From positions 1,736,001-1,800,000 of the forward strand of contig VTFK01000092.1 in NCBI GenBank assembly GCA_009617715.1: DNA of 64,000 nucleotides, in the 5' to 3' direction. The translations under genes and the position numbers were made by a program. Every line of letters begins with the position of its first letter. Position 1 is the first letter of the stretch. Shown piece by piece: positions 14,401 to 27,010 of the stretch. The notes under the pieces were generated by a model. That model ran no database searches. It saw nothing but the letters and a program-made list of their open reading frames with translations, and was not told the DNA's origin. The DNA is from Plectrocnemia conspersa. Lineage: Eukaryota; Arthropoda; Insecta; Trichoptera; Polycentropodidae.

Positions 14401-14589
14401 TACAGTAGAAAAAAAATCATCGGAAGAAATCCTTATTCCTTCTTCGAAAAGCTTATATATTACATATTATTTTTTATTTTTATATTAAGGGAAGTTTTTT
14501 ATATTAAATTGTATTTTTAAATCTGGCGTTTAAAACAACACAGATATATCAAAAGCAGAGATATTTTTAAAGACTTAATTAAAGATCAT
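8461..14589. other. AT-rich non-coding stretch
   Basis: No supportable gene in about 6 kb. Points of note are a 12-bp perfect-stem hairpin at 10695-10723, a GC-richer open patch at 10258-10551 with a 97-codon frame of unknown meaning, and a GC-richer patch near 12060-12220. The AAAGGGTTAA at about 9625-9634 resembles a piggyBac-type end, but I found no partner end. Confidence 0.45.
10695..10723. repeat. GC-rich hairpin (12-bp perfect stem, 5-nt loop)
   Basis: CCGGCCAAGGAC pairs perfectly with GTCCTTGGCCGG around the loop AGCAA. It stands out in AT-rich surroundings. CGGCCAAGG-type words also occur just inside the left TIR of the element at 33539, so it may be a decayed transposon end. Nothing indicates a particular RNA function. 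Confidence 0.7.
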
Positions 14590-15420
14590 TCTATATAATT
14601 TTATCAATTAATAGTAAAGAAAGACCTTAAGGCAAGAATATGTTATGATATAAACATATTTGCATATTGCTCTGTATTTTTACAGTTTACTGCAATTATA
14701 AACATTTTCATGGTGGAGAGTATGTTATGTCTTCTATTATGTATTTTTATTTATATTTTCTTGACAAGCGTACATTATATAACACAAATGTGTTTATCAA
14801 ATATTTTTGTAAACTAAAATGAACAAAATATTTTTTTTGCCCTGGAATATTTTTTTATTAAAAAAATTGTATAATTAAACATATGTTTAACATTTACCTC
14901 TATTGTAAAATTATATATTCAACTACATATATAATTTTACATATTCTTATCGTAATAGTATATTCGACTACCATAAAAAATACAATATTTTCGAAAAAAA
15001 TGTTATTAACCAGTTATTTAAACTACATAATATTTAGTGTATAGAATGAAATACATTTATTTTAGTTCAATCAATAGTAAATAAAGACACTGTTATGATA
15101 TTTACATATTTGCAGATTGATCTGAATTTTTATAGTTTACACAAAAATAAGAATTTTCATGGTGGGGAGTATGTAATATCTCCTATTATACATTAAAACA
15201 ATTTATGTTTTTAAGACATATATGATAATATAGAACAAATGTATCATACTTCTACATATTAACGAAATAAAATATAATTTTTCTAATTAAAAAAATAAAT
15301 AGCACGTGTGGAGGTTAATATAAGACATATGCATAATAATAACATGTTATTAAGATATTTTATCTTACATTTTGTCGTAAATAAAATATTCAATTACAAA
15401 AAAAATACTTTTATTCTAGT
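14590..15420 (+). repeat. Two-copy direct duplication, ~450-bp unit
   Basis: The second copy (from about 15060) repeats the first (from about 14590). Shared blocks include CAATTAATAGTAAAGAAAGA versus CAATCAATAGTAAATAAAGA, ACATATTTGCA..TTG.TCTG, and TTTTCATGGTGGAGAGTATG versus TTTTCATGGTGGGGAGTATG. The offset is about 450 bp and both copies are diverged. It is non-coding and may be a relic of a longer AT-rich tandem array. Confidence 0.75.
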
Positions 15421-18400
15421 AAAATCCATGCACTTTATAGTCACTGAAGAATTAACATCAAACGCAACTACGTAAAGCGGAAACTACGTAAAAAATATAG
15501 AGTTGTGTATCATTTTTGCACAACTAATTGCAGAAATAAGTTTTCAATTACCTTTTTATTGTAATAGTAGTATAATGATGACTCATTTGCAATTTAAAAA
15601 TACATTCTACGTTAATATATTTTTGAGTGCAATCCTAAATGAAATTAGAGGTCCAAACATGTCCCAGTTTCACATTTTTAATATTTTTGTCAGTGGTCGC
15701 ACCTGCTCCTTGTCGCATTGAAACTAATTTAAAATTCTCCACATATATTGTATATGTATTTATATTTTTTTCGCTAAGGGACCCTTGAACACATGTCGTG
15801 TACGCCGACGAGGTCCATACATTTTACATTATCCAAAATGTTTATTTGCAACGCCATTCAATGTAATATGATATAATCGTGATACCAGAATATATATTTA
15901 AATTTATAAAATAAATGGGAGTCTAATCGAAAATTCATGTCCCATGTCTAGTATCGACGATCGATGTCCAAAACGACCGGTCATCGGTCATATCCCTCAA
16001 TGGCAATTACCATTTCAATTAGCGATCGCTCGCACATTATACGGATGAATATTCATAGTTAGATTTAACATAAAATTTAGCTTAATTCGAACGAGTGAAA
16101 TTGAAAAAGTTTTTTAATATGTAAAAGTTTGCATTATTCTTTGCGGTCTATCGAGGATGTGTTTTTATTTTTATATATGTATATTATGGTGCAGTTTTAT
16201 TTTTTGGGCGGTTCGTTGCCAGACATTCCATTGTCCTGTGAAAGCTCGCCTAGACCGAGATGTGGTCTTTTTAGAAAAGCCTTTTCTGTTCGCTGTCTGA
16301 CAAGAACAAACAAACAGGACGACGCCAATCTGCCATGGCTAACGACCGAGCTTAAAGCTTCATTTATATCAAGCGCCTATTTTAAAGAAAATATCTAAAA
16401 ATTCTATTCCTTATGAGTATGCCGATTGCTAGTCTAAAAGTTCAAGATTGTACTTATTCATACTTAATTTTCTTATCAAACGATGTTACGTATTTGCGTA
16501 TTTATATTACGATGTTGCGTATAAAGTTTGTATGTGAAAATCGATAATTTCTCTAGGTTTTGTAGCTCAAGTCTTACATACCATACAACCACGAATTCCC
16601 CGTTTCCCAAATTTTACCGCAAGACTAAACATTTCATATCGAATGTTTAGCTTTTGTTACGCCCCCGTTGTCTTTCGGAAGAAAGACGTTCTCGGCAAAA
16701 AGGAGGCATTCTTGCAAAGTGTAACGAGATTTGGCGACAACGTAAAAAGTTGAGTGAAAGCACGCGACTTTATTCGCAAAACTTCCCACGATGCCCCAAA
16801 TACAGTGTGATCCATTAAGATATTTATAAATAAAAATAAGAATTCATCGCCTTTTTTCAGCCAAATTTATATCTTTTATTTAAAGATTTGCAGCTAATAT
16901 TTATATAAATAAAATTGTATCACATATGAACTTAGAAGTCAAATTTATTTTTAAATATAATTCTCAAACTCGACCCGCCCCTTTATCTACCGCGTTATGA
17001 CGCCCGTCGTTTTTTTTATTTTTTCCAACCGTAAAACGCGATAAAGCCGAACAGATGCTCAGGTAAAATATCCTAAGGCTCGTGTGCGTATTTTTATTTT
17101 TTCTAGCTCCTTTCGGGGCGTTGAAATCTCACATTAAGCGGATAAAGTACCGGTCAGGTGTTGGGCTCTGGAATAATGATATAAGCAAGCATTTTAAAAA
17201 GCCATAGGATTTGTCGCCAAACGGCACAGAGCAACCCTTACGCTCCAAAGAGGATCATCCCTTAGAATATCGACGCTCAAATGTTGGAGTTTTCTATATC
17301 TGAGAGATTTTTTTTCGTTTAATATTTATATTTAAATTATAATATATATATCAAGATATATTCAAAAATACAACCCTTAGTGAATGTATGTTAATACTAA
17401 AATATTATGCTTCTACTAGTAATGCTTAAGGTTCTCTTTATTAAAAAAGATCAAAACTTTGCGAAAAGTTTTCTTTAAAAAAAACAGATAAATTTGTGTG
17501 TAGCAACTTTAATAATGAAAATTTGTCGTTTCTAGTTATTATTATAAGTAAGTTGAACTTTTTAGTTTTAGTTTTAAATAAACTTATTTAAACTTAAAAT
17601 TATTTAGTTGTTAATTTTTAATTTTAATTTATTAAAATGTGATAAATATTATTATTAAAATCTTTTAAAGCAAACTTCTTGATGAGTCATAATGATTTAC
17701 ATAAGCACTTAGCTATTAATTTATTATGAATAAGATAAGGAACCATTGCGCTACTGAAGGTCAAATTCATATTCTGTTTCCTTTCGGTATAACCATAATT
17801 TAAACATTTATTCGATTGAGACATTCTCTAATTCGTGTATATAATTCCCGTTATTAACCGACAATTTACCAACACCAAAAATATCAAAGTTACACACGTA
17901 TAATGGTTCACTTAATACGTTTTTAATGTACATCTAAACGATTAGTATACCCACGTATGATAATTGAAAAATGTGTACACACATTTAATGTGTGCAAACA
18001 CAAATTCAACGAAAAGCCTATCGTTAATAACCATTCGCATTAATCGAGAGGAATTTTAACCCAAAAGCGAATTGATGCTGGGTAGAGAGAGAACAATCGA
18101 AGGTTCGGAAACGTGGGGAGTCGTCATTTTGAGGTCGCAGCCGATAACCTCACCACTGTTGCTAAATTACGATCGTTTGTGCGAAATTCGAAAGTCGTAA
18201 AGAGGTGGACTCGAACGTTGTTTTGTATCTGAATGAGATTTGGAGGAGAATAAAATTCAAAATTTATACCTATGAAACAACCGCGAAAAGTCACCAAAGA
18301 TCGTCAGAGAAGAAATTCCAATGTACAATCGCTGCTTTCTTATATATTATATATATAGTTCCTGACTTAATGCGTCAAAGTATCTCATGTCTCAAATAAT

Positions 18401-18799
18401 CGATGCAATTTTTCTTGCCATGATCCACATTTCGATTTTTATAAATAAAGATATGGAAATATTTGAAGATTAAATTAAATGGATCATTGGTAATATTATG
18501 ATATTCCTATCTATTCACATCCTTAAAATCTGTAAAAATTAAATTACAGTATCTTATTATATTTTTATTGATGATATCCAAATTACGCGAACATAAATTA
18601 TCTAGCTATTCCTATCATATTATTTATTTATTTTACTTAATTGCTAATTTTAACATCAATTTTTTTTAACTAAAAATATATATAATATATAACATAAACA
18701 GAAAAAAATGTATGTACATAATTTGTTTTATCGTAATAAAATGTTACATAGTTACTCTAGTCTTTACTTAAAACTGTTCATAGCTCCTCTTAGCAACTG
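15421..18799. other. AT-rich non-coding stretch
   Basis: No gene I can name. The patch at 16190-16400 is less AT-rich and open for 89 codons, preceded by an acceptor-like GGTGCAG. It has no convincing donor and no family similarity, so I do not call it an exon. Confidence 0.45.
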
Positions 18800-21310
18800 A
18801 AAGCTTAGTTGCTTTATAGGATCATAAAATAAATATAGTTATTAAATTTCCAGACATCTTAATTCCTCCTCCTACTATAAACATTAATCAAAGCAAATTT
18901 TATCCACTTATAATCTTACTCATTTTCACTATAATACCTGTTAACTATATATTTACTCAACCTTTTTTCATTGAATATGCTAAAAAACATACTATCTTTA
19001 TTTATTATCAAAGTTTTAATCAATTGTATAATAGGACCCTGAATACATTGTTATGTATATATTCTATATTTTTATATTCTCAAAAAAAATCGATTGTATA
19101 ATAGGAACCTGATAAACATATATGTACTCATCCCCTCTTCTTAAATATATCAACAAACATACCACTTTTGATGAATATATGTATCTTCACCGTCGGACAT
19201 CTTAATTCTACTCCCTGCTATAAATATGCATTATATTAAATGTCATCCGCTCTAAATTTAGCGCAGTTGCACTATAAGACCCTAAGAGATATATATATTT
19301 ACTCACACCTTCCCCTTGAATATATTAAAAACACATTAGTTTTAATAAAAGTATGTAATTTAATCGGCGGAATTTTAAATTCCTCCTTCCGATAAAAATA
19401 TATTTATCTCTCTCACCCTAAGCATATCAACAAACATACTAATTTTATTAAAAGTGTGTAACTTCATAGGCAGACATCTTAATTTATCCCTCAGCTAGTA
19501 ATATATAAAATGTATTAAAAAAGTCACTCAAAATTTTACTAAGTTGTACTAAAAGACCCTGATAAACATATATTTACTCACCCTTTCTTCCTGAATATAT
19601 TTAAAAAATATATCACCCTTAGTTAAATTATGTTATTTTACCTCTAGACATTTTAATTTCTCCGTGTTATAAATATTATATATTATTTGCTCAAAAAAAT
19701 TCTTAGTTGCACTATAAGAGCTTGATAAATATATATATATTTACTTACTCCTCCCTGAATATATCAACAAACGTATCGCTGGATATTTTAATTCCTCTTC
19801 CTGCTAAAAATATTAATTATATCGAATGTCATTTGCTTTGAATTTTATTACCTTGCACCCTGATAAAAATATATTTATTCACCCCCCTTCATTTTTCTAA
19901 ATATCTAAATAAACACACTACATTTGATTATGAATATATGTATCTTAACTGCCAAACATATTAATTATTTTCTCTGCTATAAATATTAATTATATCGAAT
20001 GTCATCCGCTCTAAATGTAGTGCAGTTGCAGTATAAGACCCTGATAAATAAATATTTACTCACACCTTTCCCCTAAATATAAAAAAAATAATGTTAGTCT
20101 TACTGAAAGTAAGTAACTTAATCGCGAACATCTAAATTCCTCCCCCCGCTTTAAATATAAATGTTAATTGCATAAAATTTTGCTGCATCACATAAAAAGA
20201 CCCTGATTACCAAATATGTATTCCCTCTCTCTTCCTAAGCATAACAATAAACACACCAATTTTAATAAAAATCTTTAGCTTCATAGATAGACATCTTAAT
20301 TCGTCCCTCAGCTATTAATATATGAAATACATATTTTTAAATTACACAAATTTACTAAGTTGTACTAAAAGACCCTAATAAACATATATGTACTCACCAT
20401 TTCTTCCTTAATATATTTTTAAAATATATCGCCCTTAGCTAAAGTATGTATTTTCACCACTGCAAATTTTAATTCTTCTCCTTGCTAAAAATATTAATTA
20501 TATCGAATGTCATTTGCTTTAAATTTTACTATGTTACACTATAAGATTACGAAAAAAATATATTTTCTCACCTCCCTCCTCCCCCTCATTTTTCTAAATA
20601 TTTAAATAGTCACCCCTGAATATATAAACACACATACTACTTTTATTGAAAGTATGTTACTTCATCGGCGGACATCTAAATATCTCCCACTAGTATATGA
20701 TTTTTTTCAAATTTTATGTACCTAAAATTTAATCGTATTACGCTAAAAAACGTTAAAAACATATAAAATCACCCCTACTCCCGAAATAAATTTTTAATTT
20801 TTTTACCTATAGTAAAATTATATAATTTCACCACCGGATATTATAATTTCTTCTTTCTCTAAATAAGAAATATATTTTAAATATCCACTGCTGCATCCAA
20901 AAAATTCTCAGTTGCACTATGAGACCCTGATGGATAGATATATTTATTCACCATTTTTTTTAAATATATAAATAAACACCTCTGATGAATGTATGCATCT
21001 TAACAGTTAAACATATTAATTCATCTTCCTGCTATAAATATGAATTATATCAAATGTCATCCGCTTTAAATTTTTCTAAGTTGCACTGTAAGACCCTGAT
21101 AAATAAATATTTATTAAATATGTTAATAAATTCATTACTTTTGATGAATGTGTATATCTTCACCGCCGGACATATGCTATACATATGAATAATATCTAAT
21201 ATCTAAGTCGCATTTTAAGACCCTCATAAACATATGCATGTTTAAACACTACCATCTTCGCACATCTCATACTAAACCCAATTTTGCACATATGTTACAC
21301 TTTAAAGCAT
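18800..21310 (+). repeat. Satellite-like tandem array A, ~170-bp monomer
   Basis: The phrase GGACATCTTAATTCCTCC and variants recurs near 18851, 19194, 19471, 19646, 19781, 19953, 20126, 20288, 20462, 20668, 20836, 21008 and 21167. The typical spacing is 160-175 bp. A second phrase, GTTGCACTATAAGACCCTGA, recurs once per unit. That implies about 14 strongly diverged monomers. Between these phrases the monomers carry an AT-rich stretch, then CTCACCCCT-type pyrimidine runs, then ACATACTACTTTT. No coding content; the divergence suggests an old array. Confidence 0.9.
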
Positions 21311-24239
21311 ATATGAAAGTCAGAAACTAGTTATTAGTAAAGAAATATATTTTTTTATGAGTGAGGAAAGTGTTTTTAGCTTAATTTTTTTCAATTTTAA
21401 ATTTGGTTATATATTTACATACTCTTTTAATGTATGTACGCAAAAGCTCTGTCCATTTAATAAAAGTATATACTGTATTTGGGGGGGTTTTGTATTAAAT
21501 ATTTATTATAAGGCTACTTTTAAATGCGCTATAGATAATGCTTGTTTGTGGCTGAGAAATAGATTTGTGTTTCCCACACAAACTCATAATGCGTCTTTCC
21601 TAAATATCTATTTCTATCGTTGGCAAAATTGCTTGTATACAGATTATATATATTTATTTAAAACTAATGATTAAAATACTTAAAATAACCATTGTTTTTT
21701 GTTCTTGAACTGAAATATATGCTTCATTATCTAGAAACAATGAAAATGTGGGAAATGTATAGTCTTGAAATTTTATCATTTTTTAATTTACGACTTATCA
21801 TAATTATTTAATTTATGAAGATGTATAATTTTAAATTAATATAAGCTTAAAATAACTATGTTTTAAATATTATAATTATATATCAGCCTAAAATAAAAAC
21901 TTTTTTAACTGAGCACGTCCATAAATCATCTTAATCGGATTTGAATCCGAGCCTTAAAATTCATTACTTCAAGACTTGGTTTTAAAGCGGATCTTCACGG
22001 CGAACTTTTATAATATTATATAACATTTCACAAATCTTAAATATCATAACGTTTTATTATTTATGGGGGTTTACTTATTTTTTCTGTTTAATTTTGTTAA
22101 AAGCGACCGAGTTCTCGCGTCCCTGCGAAAATTTCTCTTCGCCTCAAAGCGCTTTTCGATGCAAAACGCCCACTTATCCTTAAACTATGGGGTTGTTATT
22201 CTTTTTTTACACCCTTTCTACGAGTGAGAAGAAATGTGTGCTCGCACATATATCGCGTGTACTATACGTACTGTGTGTTTGAACTCGCGTATTACTCTGA
22301 AACGCCCAACTTTCTCATAACTCTCATACGGGTTTTCCTAGACTCGGGTAAAATGTATGAATGGGTGAGATATCTTGGAGGGTCGCGGTAATAAAAATGG
22401 AAAACCAAATCAGATATGGAGATGTATGCGCCGAAGAAACGGAAACTACAATTTTATTCAGCTGATTAGGATTTTAGGATGGCTTCAATATTATTATATT
22501 TTGGTTAAGAAATAAATCTCTTGCTATCTTTCCTCGACTAATAATTTAATTAAACACTCTCATCGTTTGCTAAAAGGCTCTTTAACGTTGAATTGCATCG
22601 CTCATTTTTCAAGCTTAAAACGTTAGATCCAAAATATCATAAAGCAAAAAAAATATCTAGATCGATTAAAAGCTCTTTAATTTTTACAAAATAAATATAA
22701 AATATCCAAAACTTAGTACTCTACTTATTGTATATATTATATTATAATTAATGTGGATTAGCGATGGCATGGATGGATATAACCAGTTTCGTAATGACTT
22801 ACGATGTGTGAGAAACGCCCATTTGAGTCGTATTTCTTTTAAATAAAATGCACCGGGTGTTCACAAACTGCGTTCTGTTTCAGATGTGATTTATCTCCGA
22901 CCTGTGTTAATGGATCAAAATCTATAATTAACGCCCAGTGTTGTTAACAATGCAAGGTGATTAATTGTTCACTTTTTTGGTTATGTTGTTAGGTCATTCT
23001 ATTGTGTTAATCTAATGATCATTAAACCCTATTTTAACTTACAATGTAATATATCGTATATACTATGTAATACGCGTTTAATCTACGAATATCCCTTCTG
23101 TATTTTCCCATCAATCCAGAGTTACTGAAACTAATTATTGGATGGAATCCTGATATTGGAATCTCATACTTCGTGATGATAACCAGTCATTAATTTGCGG
23201 CACAGGATTGGAAATACAACCCCAGTTATTTGCGATGCTTTGTTAACATGTACCACGTTCAATCTATTGCTCTAATATTAATCAGCTAAATAATGAATCT
23301 AAAATATCAGTATTATATAAAATATTTTCAATGCTATTTTTGATCCATAAATAATTTAATGATTATACATTAAATTAATTTATAGCAAAGTTTTGGATTA
23401 CAGGTTATAACTATGCTTTTTAAAATAAAAAATTGTTTGAGCTCCATTTCTGCTAATATTACGAAACACTCAATTATCTTAGCACTGACATTTGATAACA
23501 ATCGCGGTCAAACCTACCCATTATTCAAACGGCCATCATAGGTGCGGTGCATTCGTTGTTCGTATTGGGCGTGGGCCGCAACGGCCGTAAAGATCCCGTA
23601 TAACAATTACCGAGGGCGAGATAGTTGTAAGGGGCGTTTTCGTTCACAACAACACACGAGTGAATCGTAGATGCTAACGCGATATTGCAGATTAATGTGG
23701 AATTGTGGAGTATTTCGAGTCAGCAGAGAGGATTTGTAGATTTCGAATGCTATGTATTACATAGTGTACATAATATACGCATGTATGTGCGCAGGGAATC
23801 CGATAACGACTTTAGATACGAGGACCGATTCAATCAATTGGAGGGTGACTTAAGAGGCTTTGATATGTAACATATGCGGCATTATCGGCTATGATCGATA
23901 CTACGAATAGTGCCTCTGGTATGATTTGCTGCATAAAACCGAATTCCATACGTGCAATTTTAATCTACAAATGGTGTTTTTAAAGTTACTAGTTTAAATT
24001 CAACACATTTAAAAATACTCATTCTAATGTATGTTTAAATGTATATTATAGTTCACATTCTAACACACATTTGTAATAAATAATCACTGATATACAATAT
24101 AAAAGTCATAAAAAACAGTGAAAGTCGAGAAAAGTTAGAGAATAAACAGCTCTACTTTTTTAGTATACTTTTAGTATATTTCTTTATATTTATAACTTAA
24201 TTTTCTCACATTTTATTAATAATAATAATAATATGTATC
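21311..24239. other. AT-rich non-coding stretch
   Basis: No supportable gene. A tRNA-like B box on the minus strand sits near 21937-21953. The 105-codon frame at 21357-21674 and the 61-codon frame at 23685-23870 have no recognisable domains. Confidence 0.45.
21925..22005 (-). repeat. tRNA-like fragment (possible SINE)
   Basis: On the minus strand GGCTCGGATTCAAATCCGA (21936-21954) contains a good B-box core, GATTCAAATC, with flanking complementarity like a T arm. Upstream on that strand is a CTTGAAG-type possible anticodon loop. No paired acceptor stem is visible, so this is a tRNA-derived relic at best. Confidence 0.35.
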
Positions 24240-27010
24240 ATACTAAACTATATATTGGTAATAATAACCCGAAGATACGACTTAAGATTATTGTTATCAC
24301 CCCGATGATACAACAAAATAAATACAATATAAATAGTTTTTCAATGAGCTTGTTCACATTTATCTAAAATACTATTGTATTATATTATATATATTACATA
24401 TATTTTTGGCAATAATACCTCAAAAGTACAACTTCAATAATTGTTTACACCCCGATGATACAACAAATAAATTAAATTGAATTAGTTCAATTTCAATGCA
24501 TTTTTAGTAAATATTTATAGGTCCAAATATACTGCAATTGTTTTTATTTGCCTAAATTCGTAATAAACCTTTTATTAAAGCCATAGACTATCAACAATAC
24601 ACCTGTGATATGACCTAAACTATTGTTAATTATAATTATAAACCGATGATCAGACCTGTCGAGACGGAGGGGGAGAGGGGTCAAATTACTGGGGCGCGAC
24701 TTTGAAAAAAATCATAACAAGAATATGTTTATAAAAAATGTAAAAACATACCTCAAATACCGAATCTGAACTAAACTATACTATATTTGCGTTAACACAG
24801 TCAGTTCGAGAGCTATCCATTTCGTCATTATTCATAATTAAGAAAGAGATTTCAACTTTTTCATATGTAGTAATATAATTATTTACATACTAAACAATAT
24901 TTATTTACATTTTTTAAAATTATATTTTCACTATTAAATTTCACTATTAAATTATTTTTTAAAATTATATTCCACTAGTAGATACATATTTCTACTAGCG
25001 AAAATATAATTTAACTGATATGTCGCTTTAAAATGTCTGTAATATTTTCAGAACTTTCATTAGGTCAAGTTCAAAATACAAACTTACCCAACTCATCTCT
25101 CAGGGCAAAATAAGCGGAAAAGTATGTACAGACAGACACCGCATCTCACATATCGTTCTATAGTTTGTCAACATTTTGATATTATACTATATTTTAAAAA
25201 TATGTTAGCTATCCTGACCGATGATCTTGTGTAAATCTAATATAAGAAGGCTGATCAAAGTAAATTTGAACCGAATTTTTCTCAATAGGAAAGCGCAATA
25301 ACAATTATCACTTCTCAGAAGGCAAAAATTCACGCCAAAAGCAATAAAATCGTCTCGGCGCCGTCGCAGTGGGGTCGCTCGGTTTTATTTCTTTTCATAT
25401 TTGATTTATGTTATAAATTAATATTAGTCTGTTATAAATGAAATTATTGTTGGTACATTTATTTTGATTTATACTGTGTTTTTTTCTTATTTGTCTAAAA
25501 TCATTAGATTTACGGCTTTATTATTATTTATTAGCTTAGAATAACAATATATCTCATATTAAAATTATAAATATGCGATGCTACCTCGTAGATACGCCCA
25601 AAACTATTGATTGCACTACGATGATATATAAAAAAGTTACTGGTTAGACTTTAATATTTTTTTAAATATTACTGTAGAATCACGATTTTTTTTATTGTTC
25701 TAGAATATTTATACACTTTATACTGAAATCTTGTAGCTCTGAATATTTGTCTTAAATTATTTTTTATGTCCTTATGATACTGAAAAATAGAATCACTGGT
25801 TCGATTTTAATGTTTTTTTTACAATATTACATTAACGACCCCATTTTTGTATTGCATAGTTGTAGAATAATACCCCGCAGATACGCCTTAAATTATTAAA
25901 TGCACCCCGACGATAGAATAAAATATAAATGATTTTAATTAAATTTTCAATATATTACTATATATTTATAACTTTTTTTCTTACTAGTTCAAAACAATAT
26001 TATACCTCATACTAAAATAAAAAAGTAGCTATATTTCCTTAAAGATATGCCCTAATTTTATTTTTACCCCAACGATACAACATGCAAAAATTGAGACCAT
26101 TTAAATTTCTCATATTTCTTTAAAATCATATTTGTCCAAAATAATACATATTTTTGTAGTAAAACGTAAAAGGTGTTAATAGTAGCTCAAAGATACAACC
26201 TTAATTGTATTCTATCAAAATGATAAAACAAAAAAGAGATCACTAGTTCGATTTCAAAGAAAGTATTGTTAGTATATTTATTTTGATTAACGATACAAAA
26301 CAAAAATATATTCAGTGTAATTTTTAGCACATTTTTTCGGTTCAACACTTTATTTTTATCATTTGTATAGAATAACAATAAACTATTAAAACTTATGCTA
26401 GCGACAATAACCCGAAGATACGACCCGAATTGTTTTTTAGCCCGAAGATACAACAAAATAAAAATTAACCACTTTAATTTTTTTCATATGCCTACAATAA
26501 TAATTTACAATATAATAAAACCTTAAACTAGCGACTATATCTCAAAGATACAGCTTTAATTAATATTTTTCACCCCGACGTTACAACAAAATAAAAATAA
26601 AATCATTGGTTTCGATTTTAATGATTTTTTTTGTATATTTTTTAGATTCATAACTGTATTTCTCAACAATAATAATAATAGGATACGACCTAAATTTATA
26701 TTTTTCTCTGACGATACAACAAATTAAAATTGAAACTATAATTAGATTTCAATGTAAAAGTAATAAATAATAAATTAATTACTTGTCCAAAATTATAATA
26801 CATATCACAATAAAAACAAAAAGTAACTATAGCACCCCAAGGATACGCTCTTTATTATTAGTTTTACCCCGATTATACAACAAAAAAAGCAACCCATATT
26901 TGAGCTCAGTATATTTTTAGATTTATTTTTCTCATCAGTCCCAAAAAATAGCAATATAATACCTTATATATTATAGTGACAAAATTACCCTACAAATAAT
27001 ATTTAATTTC
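24240..27010 (+). repeat. Satellite-like tandem array B, ~150-bp monomer, interrupted
   Basis: Two linked phrases recur: CCGAAGATACGACTTAA-like and ACCCCGATGATACAACAAAAT-like. The first occurs near 24270, 24419, 24600, 25583, 25735, 25875, 26038, 26187, 26408, 26532, 26681, 26838 and perhaps 26988. Typical spacing is about 150 bp. The array is broken between about 24645 and 25560 by unrelated sequence that includes a MITE copy (24964-25385). The monomer is unrelated to arrays A, C and D. No coding content. Confidence 0.88.
24964..25385 (+). mobile_element. MITE family M1, copy 2, inserted in array B
   Basis: It begins with a hairpin (ATTATATT...AATATAAT, 24964-25010) and ends with CGCAGTGGGGTCGCTCGG near 25364-25381, the same outer end as copies 1 and 3. 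Internal blocks are shared with 7283-7795 in reverse orientation, such as CACTTCTCAGAAGGCAAAAA and AAAAGCAATAAAATCG. Array B phrases continue on both sides, so it probably inserted after the array formed. Confidence 0.78.

Noticed and set aside
16129..16398. An 89-codon open frame in a less AT-rich patch, considered as an exon
   Set aside because: It has an acceptor-like GGTGCAG but no good donor, no domain similarity, and ends in AT-rich sequence.
18800..21310. A CRISPR array
   Set aside because: The repeats are ~170-bp diverged monomers without short identical repeats and unique spacers, and the sequence is eukaryotic.
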